A stretch of DNA of 64,000 nt from Candidatus Gastranaerophilales bacterium (GCA_944323115.1 CALURG010000002.1:62001-126000), one strand, 5' to 3'; positions 1-9,261 are shown, counted from the first letter of the stretch. Notes: generated by a model not told the origin, from the sequence alone. Program-made: numbers and translations.

Positions 1-2
1 AT

Positions 3-698
3 AAATTTTTTGTAAAAGCAGATGCTCTTCGCTTGGCTAATCACTTTAGAGAATCTATAAAAAATTATTTAAAGTCTATATTTATTGACAGAAAAAATTA
101 TAAAGCATTCATGGGGCTTGGTATTTCTTACAAGGCTGAAGAAAATTACGATAAAGCAATAAAAGCTCTTGAATCTGCACGTAAATTGTCATATTTTACT
201 TCAGAAATACATTATGAATTAGGATTGTGTTATCTTCTAACCGGTAGATTTTGCGAGGCAATAAAATCTTTTCACAATACTATTTTGCTTGACAGAGATA
301 ATTTGAATGCCCAAATACAACTTGCAGTTGCACATGAGTTTATTGAAGAATATGACATGGCAATATTGATTTACCATACAATAATTGAGAACAATCCAAA
401 ATTCTTAACTGCCTACAACCACCTTTCGGCTCTATATATGAATTTAGGGGAGTTTAAGTCCGCAGGTTCTGTTTTTTCGCAAATTTTAAAAGTTAATCCT
501 GATTTTAATAAAGCGTATCTGGGGCTTGCTATATGTTATGATAAGATGTCCAATAAACAAAGGGCATTGCACTATTACAAGGCTTTCTTAGATAAAAAAC
601 CTCACTCTCATCACCGCATAAAAATCCAGAAAAGGATTGATAAGCTTAAAAATCAAACATCAGCAACTACAAATGAAATAGTGCTTTCTGTTGTATAA
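3..698 (+). CDS. TPR-repeat protein, 5' end outside window
   Basis: The reading frame is open to the left edge, so the true start lies outside the window; the TTG near base 33 is internal. The visible 231 residues are nearly all tetratricopeptide repeats of about 34 residues, with the usual pattern of a Gly-x-x-Tyr helix followed by an Ala-rich helix and Asn-Pro at turns (for example residues reading ENNPKFLTAY and KVNPDFNKAYLGLA). At least five repeats are visible, followed by a short basic tail. No signal peptide or membrane segment is seen in this part. TPR proteins act as protein-protein scaffolds, so no specific role can be given. It converges on the next gene with a gap of only five bases. 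It is one of three TPR genes in the window. Confidence 0.8.
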   Translation, partial: KFFVKADALRLANHFRESIKNYLKSIFIDRKNYKAFMGLGISYKAEENYDKAIKALESARKLSYFTSEIHYELGLCYLLTGRFCEAIKSFHNTILLDRDNLNAQIQLAVAHEFIEEYDMAILIYHTIIENNPKFLTAYNHLSALYMNLGEFKSAGSVFSQILKVNPDFNKAYLGLAICYDKMSNKQRALHYYKAFLDKKPHSHHRIKIQKRIDKLKNQTSATTNEIVLSVV

Positions 699-703
699 GA
701 AGT

Positions 704-1849
704 TTAAAATTTTTCGCTTTCAAATTCTCTTTTTCTGAAATTTTCGTTTTGTTGTGCGATATATTCCATTTTTATTCTGTTTATTATTTTGTCAAGCTGT
801 TGATTTGCGGTTCTTTGTTTTTTCAAAATTGAAACAACAGCTTCTCTGTCAAGATTTTCTAAGTCATTTCTGAAGGTTGTTTCATACACATTGTTAAATG
901 ATTCGTAACTTTCATCCGCAATTTTGTCAATTTTTTCATACAGACCTGAAAAAATATTATCAATAGTATTTTGAGATGGTATATTTTCTTTTATTGATTC
1001 ATTTTCTGAAATGAAATTTTTTATTTCATCTTTATTGTTATTAAAATTTTCTATTTCCTTTGTAATTTTATCTGCAATTTTGTTTAAATAATCAACTTTT
1101 TTCATTTTTTCAATATAATTTTGAGGTTCTGAAATTTTTTCTTCAAGTGAATTTATCTCTTTTTGAAGATTTTTGGATTCAGCGTATGGTGTGGTCATTG
1201 CATAAAATTTAGCAGCGGAGAGTTTATCGTATAAGATTTTTATATTTTCAGATAATTCTTTGTCGGTGTTTTCCAAAGTAGTTTCGTATAACTTTTGGTC
1301 AAGTTCATTGTATGCTTTTTCATATGCTTCATCGAAAGATTTTATAACATTCAAATCCTTTGTGGGGATGAATAATTCTTCTGATTCTGCAATTTTTTCT
1401 TTTATTTCCGGTTTATTATATAGTTCAAGATTAGACATTTGTTTTATTCTGTCAAAATTCTTTAAATTGTTTTTATATACATCGGCACCGGATAAATAAA
1501 TTCTGTAATTTTTAAAGTACGGATTGTTTATTTGAACAAGTTTTTTAAGTTTATAATTGTACAACTTTGTTTGATTTTTGTTTATATTTTCAGTTGCATC
1601 TTGAAGAAACAAGCCAATGCCGCAAGTTTTTATGTATAAATCTTTATTGTCCAGCATAAAAGGTTCAATATCCTCATTGAAGCTGTTTTTTAAATTTTCA
1701 AAATTTATACTCAAAACATCTTTTGTTTGACCAAAAGAAAATATATCTTTTTGTATATTATTACTAATATATGCTCTATTTTTTTGCTGGGGGATTTTAT
1801 TTTGATTTAAAATTCTCAAAGAAACAGGCAATATTCTCATTATAGCCAT
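704..1849 (-). CDS. Hypothetical coiled-coil-rich protein
   Basis: Encodes about 381 residues with no family I recognise. I place the start at the ATG at 1849, because AAGGAG lies eight bases upstream; a GTG three codons earlier overlaps that site. The first 50 residues are low in charge and Asn/Gln-rich, and the rest is Lys/Glu/Asn-rich and predicted helical, with heptad-like stretches around residues 170-260 and 320-380. There is no signal peptide or membrane segment. Such lineage-specific helical proteins with polar N-termini recur here (the genes at 9422, 13015, 23833 and 25813). It may be a cytoplasmic or secreted structural protein, but nothing in the sequence decides this. Confidence 0.6.
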   Translation of the reverse strand: MAIMRILPVSLRILNQNKIPQQKNRAYISNNIQKDIFSFGQTKDVLSINFENLKNSFNEDIEPFMLDNKDLYIKTCGIGLFLQDATENINKNQTKLYNYKLKKLVQINNPYFKNYRIYLSGADVYKNNLKNFDRIKQMSNLELYNKPEIKEKIAESEELFIPTKDLNVIKSFDEAYEKAYNELDQKLYETTLENTDKELSENIKILYDKLSAAKFYAMTTPYAESKNLQKEINSLEEKISEPQNYIEKMKKVDYLNKIADKITKEIENFNNNKDEIKNFISENESIKENIPSQNTIDNIFSGLYEKIDKIADESYESFNNVYETTFRNDLENLDREAVVSILKKQRTANQQLDKIINRIKMEYIAQQNENFRKREFESEKF

Positions 1850-2016
1850 TTTTACCACTCCTTAAATATTGTTTTATACAGTTAACTGATTTAACTATTT
1901 GTTTTTATTTTACTCTTTATTAATGTATGAAATGCAGTCAATGGGTACATAGTGTCATATTTGAAAAATGATTAGATACCGTTTGTCTTTAGCATCTTGC
2001 TCTTAAAAGACAGGTC

Positions 2017-3045
2017 TCATTTAGCGAATTTATTGCTCAACTGACCGCATGCAGCATCGATATCAGAACCACGTTCCAGTCTTATTGTAACCTTTTTCCC
2101 TGATTGTTCCAAGATGTATTTGAATTTTTGTATTGAATCTTTACTTGGCTTTTCAAAATTATCTTTATCGTTAGGGTTGTATATTATTAAATTAATATTT
2201 GCTTTGAGGCTTATTAGAAGTTTTGAAAGCTTTTTGGCACAGTCAACAGTATCATTAAACCCCTTTATTAATGTATATTCAATTGTAATTCTCCTGCCAG
2301 TATCAGATACATAGCTTTTTAGTGTTTGCATTAATTCGTCAAGCGGGTATTTATTTTCAATAGGCATTAGTTCTTTTCTCAATTCATGTTCAGGTGCGTG
2401 AAGAGATATTGCGAGTGTCGGCTGGAAATCAATTTCAGCAAGTTTATTTATTTGCGGAATAATTCCGCATGTAGAAACTGTTATACGTCTTATGCCTATT
2501 ACAAAATCTTTGTTAAAAATTTCTATAGCTTTCAAAACATTGTCAAGATTTAATAAAGGCTCGCCTTGTCCCATAAAAACTATATTGGTTACTTTTAATC
2601 CAGTATCTCTTTGAATAGTCAAAACTTGTTCAATAATTTCGTATGGTGTTAAGTTTCTTATGAATCCGAGTTTTGCTGTAGCACAAAATTTACAGTTGCA
2701 GGCACAGCCTACTTGGGAGCTTACACAAGCAGTAAGATTCGCTCTGTTGTCAAAACGCATCAAAACAGTTTCTGCACAATTTCCGTCCGTGTATTCAAGC
2801 AGGTATTTTATTGTTCCGTCAGAGCTTACTTGTTTGTTTTTGATTTTTACATTGCTAATTTGAGCAACTTCAGATATTTTTTCACGAGTAGCTTTGGATA
2901 TATCTGTCATCTGCTCTATACTTGAAACAGACTTTAAATAAATCCAATTGTGAATTTGTTTGGCTCTGTATTTTGATTCTTGTATTGAGTCTGTAAAATC
3001 TGTCAATTCGTCAAGACTCATTCCTGATAAAATTTTCTTTGGCAT
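2017..3045 (-). CDS. rlmN: Dual-specificity 23S rRNA/tRNA adenine C2 methyltransferase RlmN
   Basis: RlmN is a radical SAM enzyme that methylates C2 of A2503 in 23S rRNA and of A37 in some tRNAs. At 342 residues the length is normal. The CxxxCxxC cluster ligating the 4Fe-4S centre is present (CACNCKFC, about residues 113-120). Just before it is the Cys of NLTACVSSQ, and near the C-terminus is the Cys of DAACGQL, matching the two mechanistic cysteines of the family (one carries the methyl group). MGQGEPLLN, a conserved SAM-binding motif, is also present. The start has no clear Shine-Dalgarno (SD) site. It is a single gene divergent from the P-loop kinase. Cfr is the closest alternative, but neighbourhood and length favour housekeeping RlmN. 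Confidence 0.95.
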   Translation of the reverse strand: MPKKILSGMSLDELTDFTDSIQESKYRAKQIHNWIYLKSVSSIEQMTDISKATREKISEVAQISNVKIKNKQVSSDGTIKYLLEYTDGNCAETVLMRFDNRANLTACVSSQVGCACNCKFCATAKLGFIRNLTPYEIIEQVLTIQRDTGLKVTNIVFMGQGEPLLNLDNVLKAIEIFNKDFVIGIRRITVSTCGIIPQINKLAEIDFQPTLAISLHAPEHELRKELMPIENKYPLDELMQTLKSYVSDTGRRITIEYTLIKGFNDTVDCAKKLSKLLISLKANINLIIYNPNDKDNFEKPSKDSIQKFKYILEQSGKKVTIRLERGSDIDAACGQLSNKFAK

Positions 3046-3189
3046 AAATTTATTTTAACAAGAAAATATTTGTAAGTGTACGATTTATATGTTTTAGCTT
3101 TCAACATTAATTTTTTTTACATTTTGTTTTTGAAACAAGAAATTTTCATAATTTTATTCTAATATGGTTAATGTGAATGGAATTATGAT

Positions 3190-4041
3190 ATGCAATTAAA
3201 TACATCTCAATTAAACAATCTTGACCGAAACGATACAACTTCAAATTTTCCGATAGTTGTAAAAATTGTTGAAAGCATTAAAAAAATACTTGAAGAAGAT
3301 AAGAAACAAAAACACCCGTTGTTTCTTAATGTTAAAGACTCGGTGATTTTTAACATTGCAAGACGTGCGTTTACCGAGCCAAATTCCAGTTTTCTTATTG
3401 GTATTGCAGGTGAGTCAGCTTCCGGCAAAACTACATTTGTACAAAATGCTATTCGCTCTTGCATTGCGGAAGAAAGAACGGATTTGTACACAATAGTCTG
3501 CTGTGATGACTACTACTATGATTGGTCAAAAGAATTAAAAGAAGCAGGCAGTTATGAAGCATTCTTTGCAAAAGGATATAGTTTTGATACACCCAAAGCT
3601 ATTAATCTTCAATTGATGAAAGAACATTTAATTTCTTTAAAAAACGGTTCTGCTGTAAGAAGTCCGGATTATAACTTTACAACGTGTGAAAGTTTTGCAC
3701 ACGGTGTTTTAAAAAGACCTGCAAAAATCATTGTCAATGAAGGTTTGTATGTCTTAAATGAAGATATAAGAGACATTATGGATATAAAGGTTTATGTCTT
3801 TACTCCGTTTGAAATAATCAAAGACAGATGGTACAGGCGAGCAGAGTCCAGAGGAAAGACAGGTGTTGCTGCTGATATGCAATTTGAAAATGTAAACACT
3901 ACTGCACAAACTTACATAAGACCTGCTATGCAGTGTGCTGATATAGTTATGAATGGTGTTGTTTCAAGTGAATATATTCAGGAAATGACGGAAAAAATAT
4001 TCAGAACCATTGACAATATTGCTAAATCAAGATATCAATAA
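3190..4041 (+). CDS. Uridine kinase-like P-loop kinase
   Basis: The 283-residue protein has a Walker A motif GESASGKTT at about residues 76-84, in the arrangement of the phosphoribulokinase/uridine kinase family. It also has the downstream CCDDYYYDW (substrate-binding DDYY, as in uridine kinase) and the VNEGLYVL strand that corresponds to the kinase EG motif. Uridine kinase phosphorylates uridine and cytidine using ATP or GTP. The N-terminal 70 residues are an extra segment not found in the usual 210-residue Udk, so substrate preference is uncertain; a phosphoribulokinase-like or other nucleoside kinase is possible. It ends at a strong bidirectional terminator shared with rpsU. Confidence 0.75.
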   Translation: MQLNTSQLNNLDRNDTTSNFPIVVKIVESIKKILEEDKKQKHPLFLNVKDSVIFNIARRAFTEPNSSFLIGIAGESASGKTTFVQNAIRSCIAEERTDLYTIVCCDDYYYDWSKELKEAGSYEAFFAKGYSFDTPKAINLQLMKEHLISLKNGSAVRSPDYNFTTCESFAHGVLKRPAKIIVNEGLYVLNEDIRDIMDIKVYVFTPFEIIKDRWYRRAESRGKTGVAADMQFENVNTTAQTYIRPAMQCADIVMNGVVSSEYIQEMTEKIFRTIDNIAKSRYQ

Positions 4042-4060
4042 AAAACTTTTAGTGGATTAA

Positions 4061-4098
4061 AAAAACAAGCTCTTTAATAAAAAAGAGCTTGTTTTTTT
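4061..4098. terminator. Bidirectional rho-independent terminator
   Basis: A perfect inverted repeat, AAACAAGCTCTTT against AAAGAGCTTGTTT, is flanked by A-runs on the left and T-runs on the right. It can therefore stop the kinase transcript from the left and the rpsU transcript from the right. Confidence 0.9.
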
Positions 4099-4112
4099 GT
4101 TATATCTTTATC

Positions 4113-4286
4113 TTACACTCTGCGTTTGCGAGCAGCTTCAGATTTGCGTTTTCTTTTTATGCTTGGTTTTTCGTATGTTTCACGTCTTTTGATTTCAGAC
4201 AAAGTTCCTGCTTTTTGAACTTTTTTCTTAAATCTCTTCAAAGCACTTTCAATGCTTTCATTTTCACCTACTTTTACTTCTGGCAT
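4113..4286 (-). CDS. rpsU: Small ribosomal subunit protein bS21
   Basis: A 57-residue, strongly basic protein beginning [11 protein letters not shown], with the bS21 signature FKKKVQKAG...RRETYEKPS and a Lys/Arg-rich tail. bS21 sits near the platform of the 30S subunit and supports base pairing of mRNA with the anti-SD sequence. I place the start at the ATG at 4286 to match the family N-terminus, although two GTG codons are in frame just upstream; AAGGTGGTG lies about 11 bases before the ATG. It is monocistronic and ends at the bidirectional terminator. Confidence 0.95.
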   Translation of the reverse strand: MPEVKVGENESIESALKRFKKKVQKAGTLSEIKRRETYEKPSIKRKRKSEAARKRRV

Positions 4287-4421
4287 TTGCGTTTTCACCA
4301 CCTTCGCATAAAATTATTGTATCTGTGTTGTAATATTAACACGGTAAAATTATGTTTTCAAGTGCGTTTATAGAAAAAATACATCCTGTATAAATTATTT
4401 TTATACTAAAATAGTATTGTT

Positions 4422-5675
4422 ATGAATAAAAAAGTTGAATTACTTCTGCCTGCCGGCAATATAGAAAAGCTTGATTATGCTATAAATTACGGTGCGGATG
4501 CCGTATATATGGGAATGGTTGATTTCAGCCTGCGTTCTATGAGAAAAGGCGAAATCATTACGGCTGAAAATCTCAAAAAAGCTATTGATTTGGCACATTC
4601 ATATAAAAAGAAAGTCTACATGACTTTAAACATTTATGCATATGATGATGATTTGAAAAATCTTCATGAAAATATAGATATTATAAAAGATGCAAATCCA
4701 GATGCATTAATTGTAAGTGATTTTGGAATATTGAATGTTTTAAAACAAAAACTACCGGATATAGATATTCATATCAGTACTCAAACAAATACTCTAAATT
4801 CTGAAGCTGTAAAGTTTTGGCGTGATTATGGTGCGACAAGAGTTATTTTGGCAAGAGAATTGTCAATAAAACAACTTTCACAAATCAAAAAAAATGTACC
4901 TGATATAGAGCTTGAAGTGTTTGTGCATGGTGCACAGTGTGTGTCATTGTCCGGCAGATGTCTGTTAAGCGATTATATGACACATGGGGAAAGAAAAGCC
5001 AATCATGGCGGTTGTTCTCAACCTTGCAGGTGGAAATATAAGCTTTTGGAAGAAACTAGACCCGGTGAATATTACGAAATAGAAGAAACTGCAAGAGGTA
5101 CACATATTTTAAGCACAAAAGATCTTGCTTTGATTAACTATATCCCGAAACTTATTGAAGCCGGTATGGATTCATTTAAAATTGAAGGCAGAACAAAAAG
5201 TCTTTATTACGTATCAGCTGTTGCAAAAGCTTACAGGAAGGCTATTGACGCTTATTATGCCGGTGAAAAGCTTGATGAAAATGAAATGTTTAATCAGCTT
5301 TTAAAAATCGGTAACAGAGGTTATACTACAGGGTTTTATCTGGATGAACAAGACCATCAAGGTTATAGCTATGATGTTTCCAAAGGTCTTGCAGGTTCTG
5401 ATTTCTTGTTTGAGTTTTGGGACATGTCTCAAAAAGACGGTAATAATTTGTACAAAGTCAAAATAAAAAATAAAATATTAAATAATGATACAGTAGAAAT
5501 TATTACTCCTGGTGAATGTTTTGAAACAAAAATTGAAAAAATATACAATGATACTCTTGATGAAGAGCAGGCGGTAGGAAATACTAATGACGAAATATGG
5601 GTTAAATTGAGTAAAGAACCGCAAGACTACAAATATGCACTTGCGAGGACAATTGGTATTAAGAATATGAGATGA
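4422..5675 (+). CDS. trhP: U32 family tRNA hydroxylation protein TrhP-like
   Basis: A peptidase-U32 family protein of 417 residues. It opens with VELLLPAGN and carries the family cysteine region (GAQCVSLSGRCLLSDYM, then HGGCSQPCRWKY) expected to bind an iron-sulfur cluster, and FKIEGRTKSLYY. This last block, with the preceding RPGEYYEIEE and STKDLALI, follows the pattern of E. coli YegQ/TrhP, which helps hydroxylate U34 of tRNAs to 5-hydroxyuridine using prephenate, rather than RlhA. No protease catalytic residues are evident, so the name peptidase is historical. yqeG follows eight bases after the stop, suggesting one operon. There is no clear SD site; a TATACT box lies 15 bases upstream of the ATG. 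Confidence 0.85.
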   Translation: MNKKVELLLPAGNIEKLDYAINYGADAVYMGMVDFSLRSMRKGEIITAENLKKAIDLAHSYKKKVYMTLNIYAYDDDLKNLHENIDIIKDANPDALIVSDFGILNVLKQKLPDIDIHISTQTNTLNSEAVKFWRDYGATRVILARELSIKQLSQIKKNVPDIELEVFVHGAQCVSLSGRCLLSDYMTHGERKANHGGCSQPCRWKYKLLEETRPGEYYEIEETARGTHILSTKDLALINYIPKLIEAGMDSFKIEGRTKSLYYVSAVAKAYRKAIDAYYAGEKLDENEMFNQLLKIGNRGYTTGFYLDEQDHQGYSYDVSKGLAGSDFLFEFWDMSQKDGNNLYKVKIKNKILNNDTVEIITPGECFETKIEKIYNDTLDEEQAVGNTNDEIWVKLSKEPQDYKYALARTIGIKNMR

Positions 5676-5682
5676 GGAAAAT

Positions 5683-6159
5683 ATGTTATTAAAAGCTGAT
5701 TATGAAGCTAAAACAGTTTTTGAAATAAACTACGATAAATTGAAAGAGGAAGGTATAAAAGTTATTGCTTTTGATTTGGACAGTACTGTGATGAAGTCAA
5801 AATCCGGAAAGTTTTCGCAGGAAGTTCTTGAGTTGTTTAAGAGATTGAAAGAAAGTTTTTTCATTTTAATAATTTCAAACAACAGTAATCCCGAGTACAT
5901 TGCAAAGGCTGTACACCAAGTTGATTTTCCTGTTATTGGTCATGCCAAGAAGCCATCTACAAAGGCTGCTAGAGAGTTTATAAATTTACACGGGCTAAAT
6001 ATAAATGAAATGGTTATGGTTGGTGACAGACCATTGACTGATATTCTTTTTGGAAAAATGCTGGGATGTAAAACAATACTTGTAGATTCTATCAGCTGGA
6101 GTGAAGAAAAACCGATTGTCAGATTTGCCAGAAAACTCGAAAGACTTGTTAATATATAG
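5683..6159 (+). CDS. yqeG: YqeG family HAD-IIIA phosphatase
   Basis: A 158-residue HAD-superfamily hydrolase of subfamily IIIA. Motif I is FDLDSTV (nucleophile Asp about residue 30), motif II is ISNNS, motif III is the Lys of AKKPSTKA, and motif IV is VGDRPLTD; all are intact. Gram-positive and cyanobacterial YqeG homologues share this size. Their substrate is not settled; phosphatidylglycerophosphate phosphatase activity is known for plant and yeast relatives (GEP4/PGPP1), so a role in phosphatidylglycerol synthesis is a fair inference. A GAGGAAA SD precedes the ATG. It is co-directional with trhP and ends at a terminator. Confidence 0.85.
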   Translation: MLLKADYEAKTVFEINYDKLKEEGIKVIAFDLDSTVMKSKSGKFSQEVLELFKRLKESFFILIISNNSNPEYIAKAVHQVDFPVIGHAKKPSTKAAREFINLHGLNINEMVMVGDRPLTDILFGKMLGCKTILVDSISWSEEKPIVRFARKLERLVNI

Positions 6160-6160
6160 T

Positions 6161-6193
6161 AAAAAGAACCCTTTAATTAAAGGGTTCTTTTTA
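6161..6193. terminator. Bidirectional rho-independent terminator
   Basis: AAAAAGAACCCTTT and AAAGGGTTCTTTTT form a perfect stem with a TAATTA loop between the convergent yqeG and secG genes; both strands carry T-tracts. Confidence 0.92.
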
Positions 6194-6207
6194 TCGCAAA
6201 TTTGTTA

Positions 6208-6435
6208 TTAACCAAAAATATTAAATCCGGCAATAAATGTTGATACGAAAAATATAATGGCTACATACATTGTGAGTTTATTTAAACCGGATTCCGCATT
6301 TTTTTGTGAAGCAAACACGTGAGATGCTCCGCCGATACCGGCAATACCATCACCCTTTGGAGAATGTATCATTACAAGCAAAATCAACAATAATGATGAT
6401 ATTATTTGAATTATCCAAGCAATTGTTGTTATCAT
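6208..6435 (-). CDS. secG: Protein translocase subunit SecG
   Basis: A 75-residue protein with two membrane segments (about residues 4-22 and 55-73) joined by a loop with the SecG signature SPKGDGIAGIGG, then a conserved polar stretch. SecG is the third subunit of the SecYEG channel and eases SecA-driven export across the inner membrane. AAGGAA lies nine bases upstream of the ATG. The DUF167 gene begins further upstream on the same strand (30-base gap), so the two may be cotranscribed. Confidence 0.93.
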   Translation of the reverse strand: MITTIAWIIQIISSLLLILLVMIHSPKGDGIAGIGGASHVFASQKNAESGLNKLTMYVAIIFFVSTFIAGFNIFG

Positions 6436-6465
6436 AGTTTAAATTCCTTTTATTCTTATTTTTAA

Positions 6466-6762
6466 TTAAATATTAGCACAAACATTTTTTATTTTATCAA
6501 TAGTACAATTGTTTATATAAATTGTTTTTAATTTTGATGTATCGCCTGATTTCAGAATAATGCTGTTTTTAGGCACTTTAAGCAATTTTGAAAAAAATTT
6601 AATCAGCTCTTCATTTGCCTTGTTTTCAACTGCCGGTGCTTTGATTTTGACTTTTAAAGCATTATCGTATAAACCGCAAATTTCATTTTTTGAAGAGTTT
6701 GGAACAGCTTTAATTTTAACTAATATTCCACTGTTTACTTCTTTAAAAAATTGTTCCGTCAT
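6466..6762 (-). CDS. DUF167 (YggU) family protein
   Basis: A 98-residue protein with the DUF167 pattern: VKIKAVPNSSKNEI near the N-terminus, then LKVKIKAPAVENKANEELIKF and SGDTSKLKTI. The family (E. coli YggU) is small, cytoplasmic and widespread but has no firm biochemical role. It sits upstream of secG on the same strand, and its start lies 56 bases from the oppositely oriented (p)ppGpp gene, so promoters face away from each other in that gap. Confidence 0.85.
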   Translation of the reverse strand: MTEQFFKEVNSGILVKIKAVPNSSKNEICGLYDNALKVKIKAPAVENKANEELIKFFSKLLKVPKNSIILKSGDTSKLKTIYINNCTIDKIKNVCANI

Positions 6763-6781
6763 ACAAATAGTCTATGACCCC

Positions 6782-6810
6782 TTGTTAAGTGTTACTTAAA
6801 AGTGTACAAT
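6782..6810 (+). promoter_or_regulatory. Predicted sigma-70 promoter of the (p)ppGpp gene
   Basis: TTGTTA, a 17-base spacer and TACAAT. The predicted transcript would start about two bases before the ATG at 6819, so the mRNA should be nearly leaderless, which fits the lack of a Shine-Dalgarno site. Confidence 0.5.
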
Positions 6811-6818
6811 ATTTAACT

Positions 6819-9119
6819 ATGGCAGACAATACACAGAGTGAAAATATTCAAAATACTTCAGAAGATAAGTCTACAGTTGTGCACTCAGATGCAGAAAATA
6901 TTGAGTTTAATGTTCAAGATGCGGATTCTGACGAATTACAGCCTGATTTTACAATATTTGAACCATTGAAGGAAATGTTAATTGCACAGCATCGTCCTGA
7001 AAATGACATTAAAGAAATAGAAGATGCATTTATTTTTGCTGCAAAACTGCATGCCGGACAGTACAGAATAAGCGAAGAACCTTACATTATTCATCCTGTC
7101 GAAGTTGCAAAGATTTTGACGGATCTTATGATGGATAAGCATACAATTATTGCTGCTCTTTTACACGATATTATTGAAGACACGGGTACGGCTCCTGAAA
7201 CTATAAAAGAAAAATTTGGTGATGATGTACTTAATTTGGTACAAGGTGTCACAAAACTAAGCAAATATCAGTTTAAGTCAAAGGAAGAAAGACAAGCCGA
7301 AAATTTTAGAAGGATGTTTATTGCTATGGCAAATGATGTCAGGGTTATCTTTCTAAAGTTAGCTGATCGTCTTCATAACATGCGGACTTTGAATTATATG
7401 GCAGCTGCAAAACAGCAAAAAATTGCACAGGAAACTCTTGATATTTTTGCACCGCTTGCAAATCGTTTAGGTATCGGTAAAATCAAGGCCGAACTTGAGG
7501 ATTTGTCTTTAAGATATTTGAATCCTGAAAAATATTTTGAAATTGCACAGCTAGTTGCCTTAAAAAAAGCCGAACGAGATGCTACAATTCAGGTTTTGAT
7601 AGAAAAAATCAGCCAGCTTTTGAAACAGCACAAAATCAAAGCAACTATATCAGGACGCTCTAAACACTATTATTCAATTTATTCAAAAATGAAAAGGCAA
7701 AATGTTGCTTTTCACGAATTGTATGATATTTCAGCAGTGAGAGTTATTGTTGATACCGTGAATGAATGTTATGAGGTACTTGGTATTATACACTCACAGT
7801 TTAAACCCATACCGGGCAGATTTAAAGATTACATTGCAATGCCTAAAAGTAATATGTATCGTTCATTGCACACATCCGTACTCGGTCCGAAGTCCAAACC
7901 TATTGAAGTTCAAATCAGAACGCATGAAATGCATCAGGTGGCCGAATATGGTGTTGCCGCTCACTGGAAATATAAAGAAAAGGGTTCTCAAAAGGCAAAT
8001 GCTGATACGGATATACAGTTCTCTTGGATGAGGAAGCTTGCCGAAATGGAAAAAGACGTATCATCAGCGAGTGAATATGTAGAAAGTGTAAAGTTAGACC
8101 TGTTTTCTGATCAAGTTTTTGCATTTACGCCTATGGGAGATGTAATTGATTTACCAAAAGATGCTACACCTGTTGACTTTGCTTTTAGAATTCATACGGA
8201 TGTCGGTTTTAGAATTACAGGTGCATTGATAAACGGCAGAATAAGTCCGCTTTCAACAAAGCTTCACAATGGTGATATTGTTGAAATTATGACATCAAAA
8301 ACACCTGCTCCCAGACTTGATTGGCTGAATTTTGTTGTGACCAAGCTTGCACAATCAAAAATAAAACAGTGGTATAAGAAAAATAAAAGAGAAGAACATA
8401 TTTCTATTGGTCGAAATATGCTTGAAGCCGAAATCGGCAAGTCAAAATTTGATGATTTACTTAAGACACAAGAGTTGAAGCAAATTGCTGAATCAATGAA
8501 TTATTCAAGTATTGATGATTTGCTTGCTGCTTTGGGATATGGCGAAACTACCGTCAATAAGATTACTAATCGAATTAAAAAGCCTGATGATGACGAACAA
8601 CCTATAATTACACATACTAAAACTAAAAAATCTAAAAATGACATTGTCGGTCTTGAGGGTATGTTGTATTATTTTGCAAAATGCTGTACACCTGTGCCCG
8701 GAGAACCTATTGTGGGTGTTGTTACTAGAAGTAAAGGAGTTTCAATTCACAGAGTTGATTGTCCGTCTTTGGATACTATTCCCGAAGAAAGACTCATTGA
8801 CATAAAATGGGCAGATAAAGGTCTGAGCAAAACATATGTTGCTTCGATTCGTATTGATGTACAGGACAAAATGGGTATTCTTAAAGATATAATGATTGAA
8901 CTTACCGACTGTAATACCAATATTGCTTATGCGAATATTAAGTCAAATGTGAAAAAGATTGGTATTATCGAAATGGGAATTGAGGTCGACAATATAAATC
9001 GTTTAAAAAGTGTTATAACAAAGCTGCAATCTATTCCGGAAGTTATTTCAGTAAAACGTATTCAAGGCAATTCAAATTCACGCAGTTATTCTCAAACCAT
9101 GCCTAAAAAGAAAAAATGA
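6819..9119 (+). CDS. Bifunctional (p)ppGpp synthetase/hydrolase (RSH)
   Basis: A full-length Rel/SpoT protein of 766 residues. The HD hydrolase domain is intact, with His of HAGQYR (about residue 78) and HD plus EDT in LLHDIIEDT (about 114-122). The synthetase domain (about 240-370) has GRSKHYYSIYSKM and YDISAVRVIV and ends in EYGVAAHWKYKE. A TGS domain begins near residue 432 (VFAFTPMGDVIDLP), a zinc-finger-like region holds CCTPVPGEP near 620, and an ACT domain ends the protein. Both active sites look functional, so it should make and degrade the alarmone. Upstream reading is open for ten codons, but the ATG gives the natural N-terminus. It is the only RSH seen here. Confidence 0.95.
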   Translation: MADNTQSENIQNTSEDKSTVVHSDAENIEFNVQDADSDELQPDFTIFEPLKEMLIAQHRPENDIKEIEDAFIFAAKLHAGQYRISEEPYIIHPVEVAKILTDLMMDKHTIIAALLHDIIEDTGTAPETIKEKFGDDVLNLVQGVTKLSKYQFKSKEERQAENFRRMFIAMANDVRVIFLKLADRLHNMRTLNYMAAAKQQKIAQETLDIFAPLANRLGIGKIKAELEDLSLRYLNPEKYFEIAQLVALKKAERDATIQVLIEKISQLLKQHKIKATISGRSKHYYSIYSKMKRQNVAFHELYDISAVRVIVDTVNECYEVLGIIHSQFKPIPGRFKDYIAMPKSNMYRSLHTSVLGPKSKPIEVQIRTHEMHQVAEYGVAAHWKYKEKGSQKANADTDIQFSWMRKLAEMEKDVSSASEYVESVKLDLFSDQVFAFTPMGDVIDLPKDATPVDFAFRIHTDVGFRITGALINGRISPLSTKLHNGDIVEIMTSKTPAPRLDWLNFVVTKLAQSKIKQWYKKNKREEHISIGRNMLEAEIGKSKFDDLLKTQELKQIAESMNYSSIDDLLAALGYGETTVNKITNRIKKPDDDEQPIITHTKTKKSKNDIVGLEGMLYYFAKCCTPVPGEPIVGVVTRSKGVSIHRVDCPSLDTIPEERLIDIKWADKGLSKTYVASIRIDVQDKMGILKDIMIELTDCNTNIAYANIKSNVKKIGIIEMGIEVDNINRLKSVITKLQSIPEVISVKRIQGNSNSRSYSQTMPKKKK

Positions 9120-9261
9120 TGTATTATCACAAAAAATACATGCTTTTAAATAGATTGTAAATTTTTATTAAAATTATTATTAAAAAGGTAAACATTTTTT
9201 TAATAATGAATTAAGATACATGTAACAAATCCCCAAATCTCCTCCCAAGATTATGAAGTAT

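Noticed and set aside
4089-4373. Plus-strand frame opposite rpsU.
   Set aside because: It covers the bS21 gene and its terminator; the Phe/Ser-rich product is a complement artefact.
7762-8124. Secondary frames on both strands inside the (p)ppGpp gene.
   Set aside because: They lie entirely in a well-supported conserved gene and have no start signals.
9120-9261. Possible structured RNA (SRP-like or 6S-like) before the terminator.
   Set aside because: I could not find conserved SRP motifs or a long central bubble helix; only the terminator is supported.
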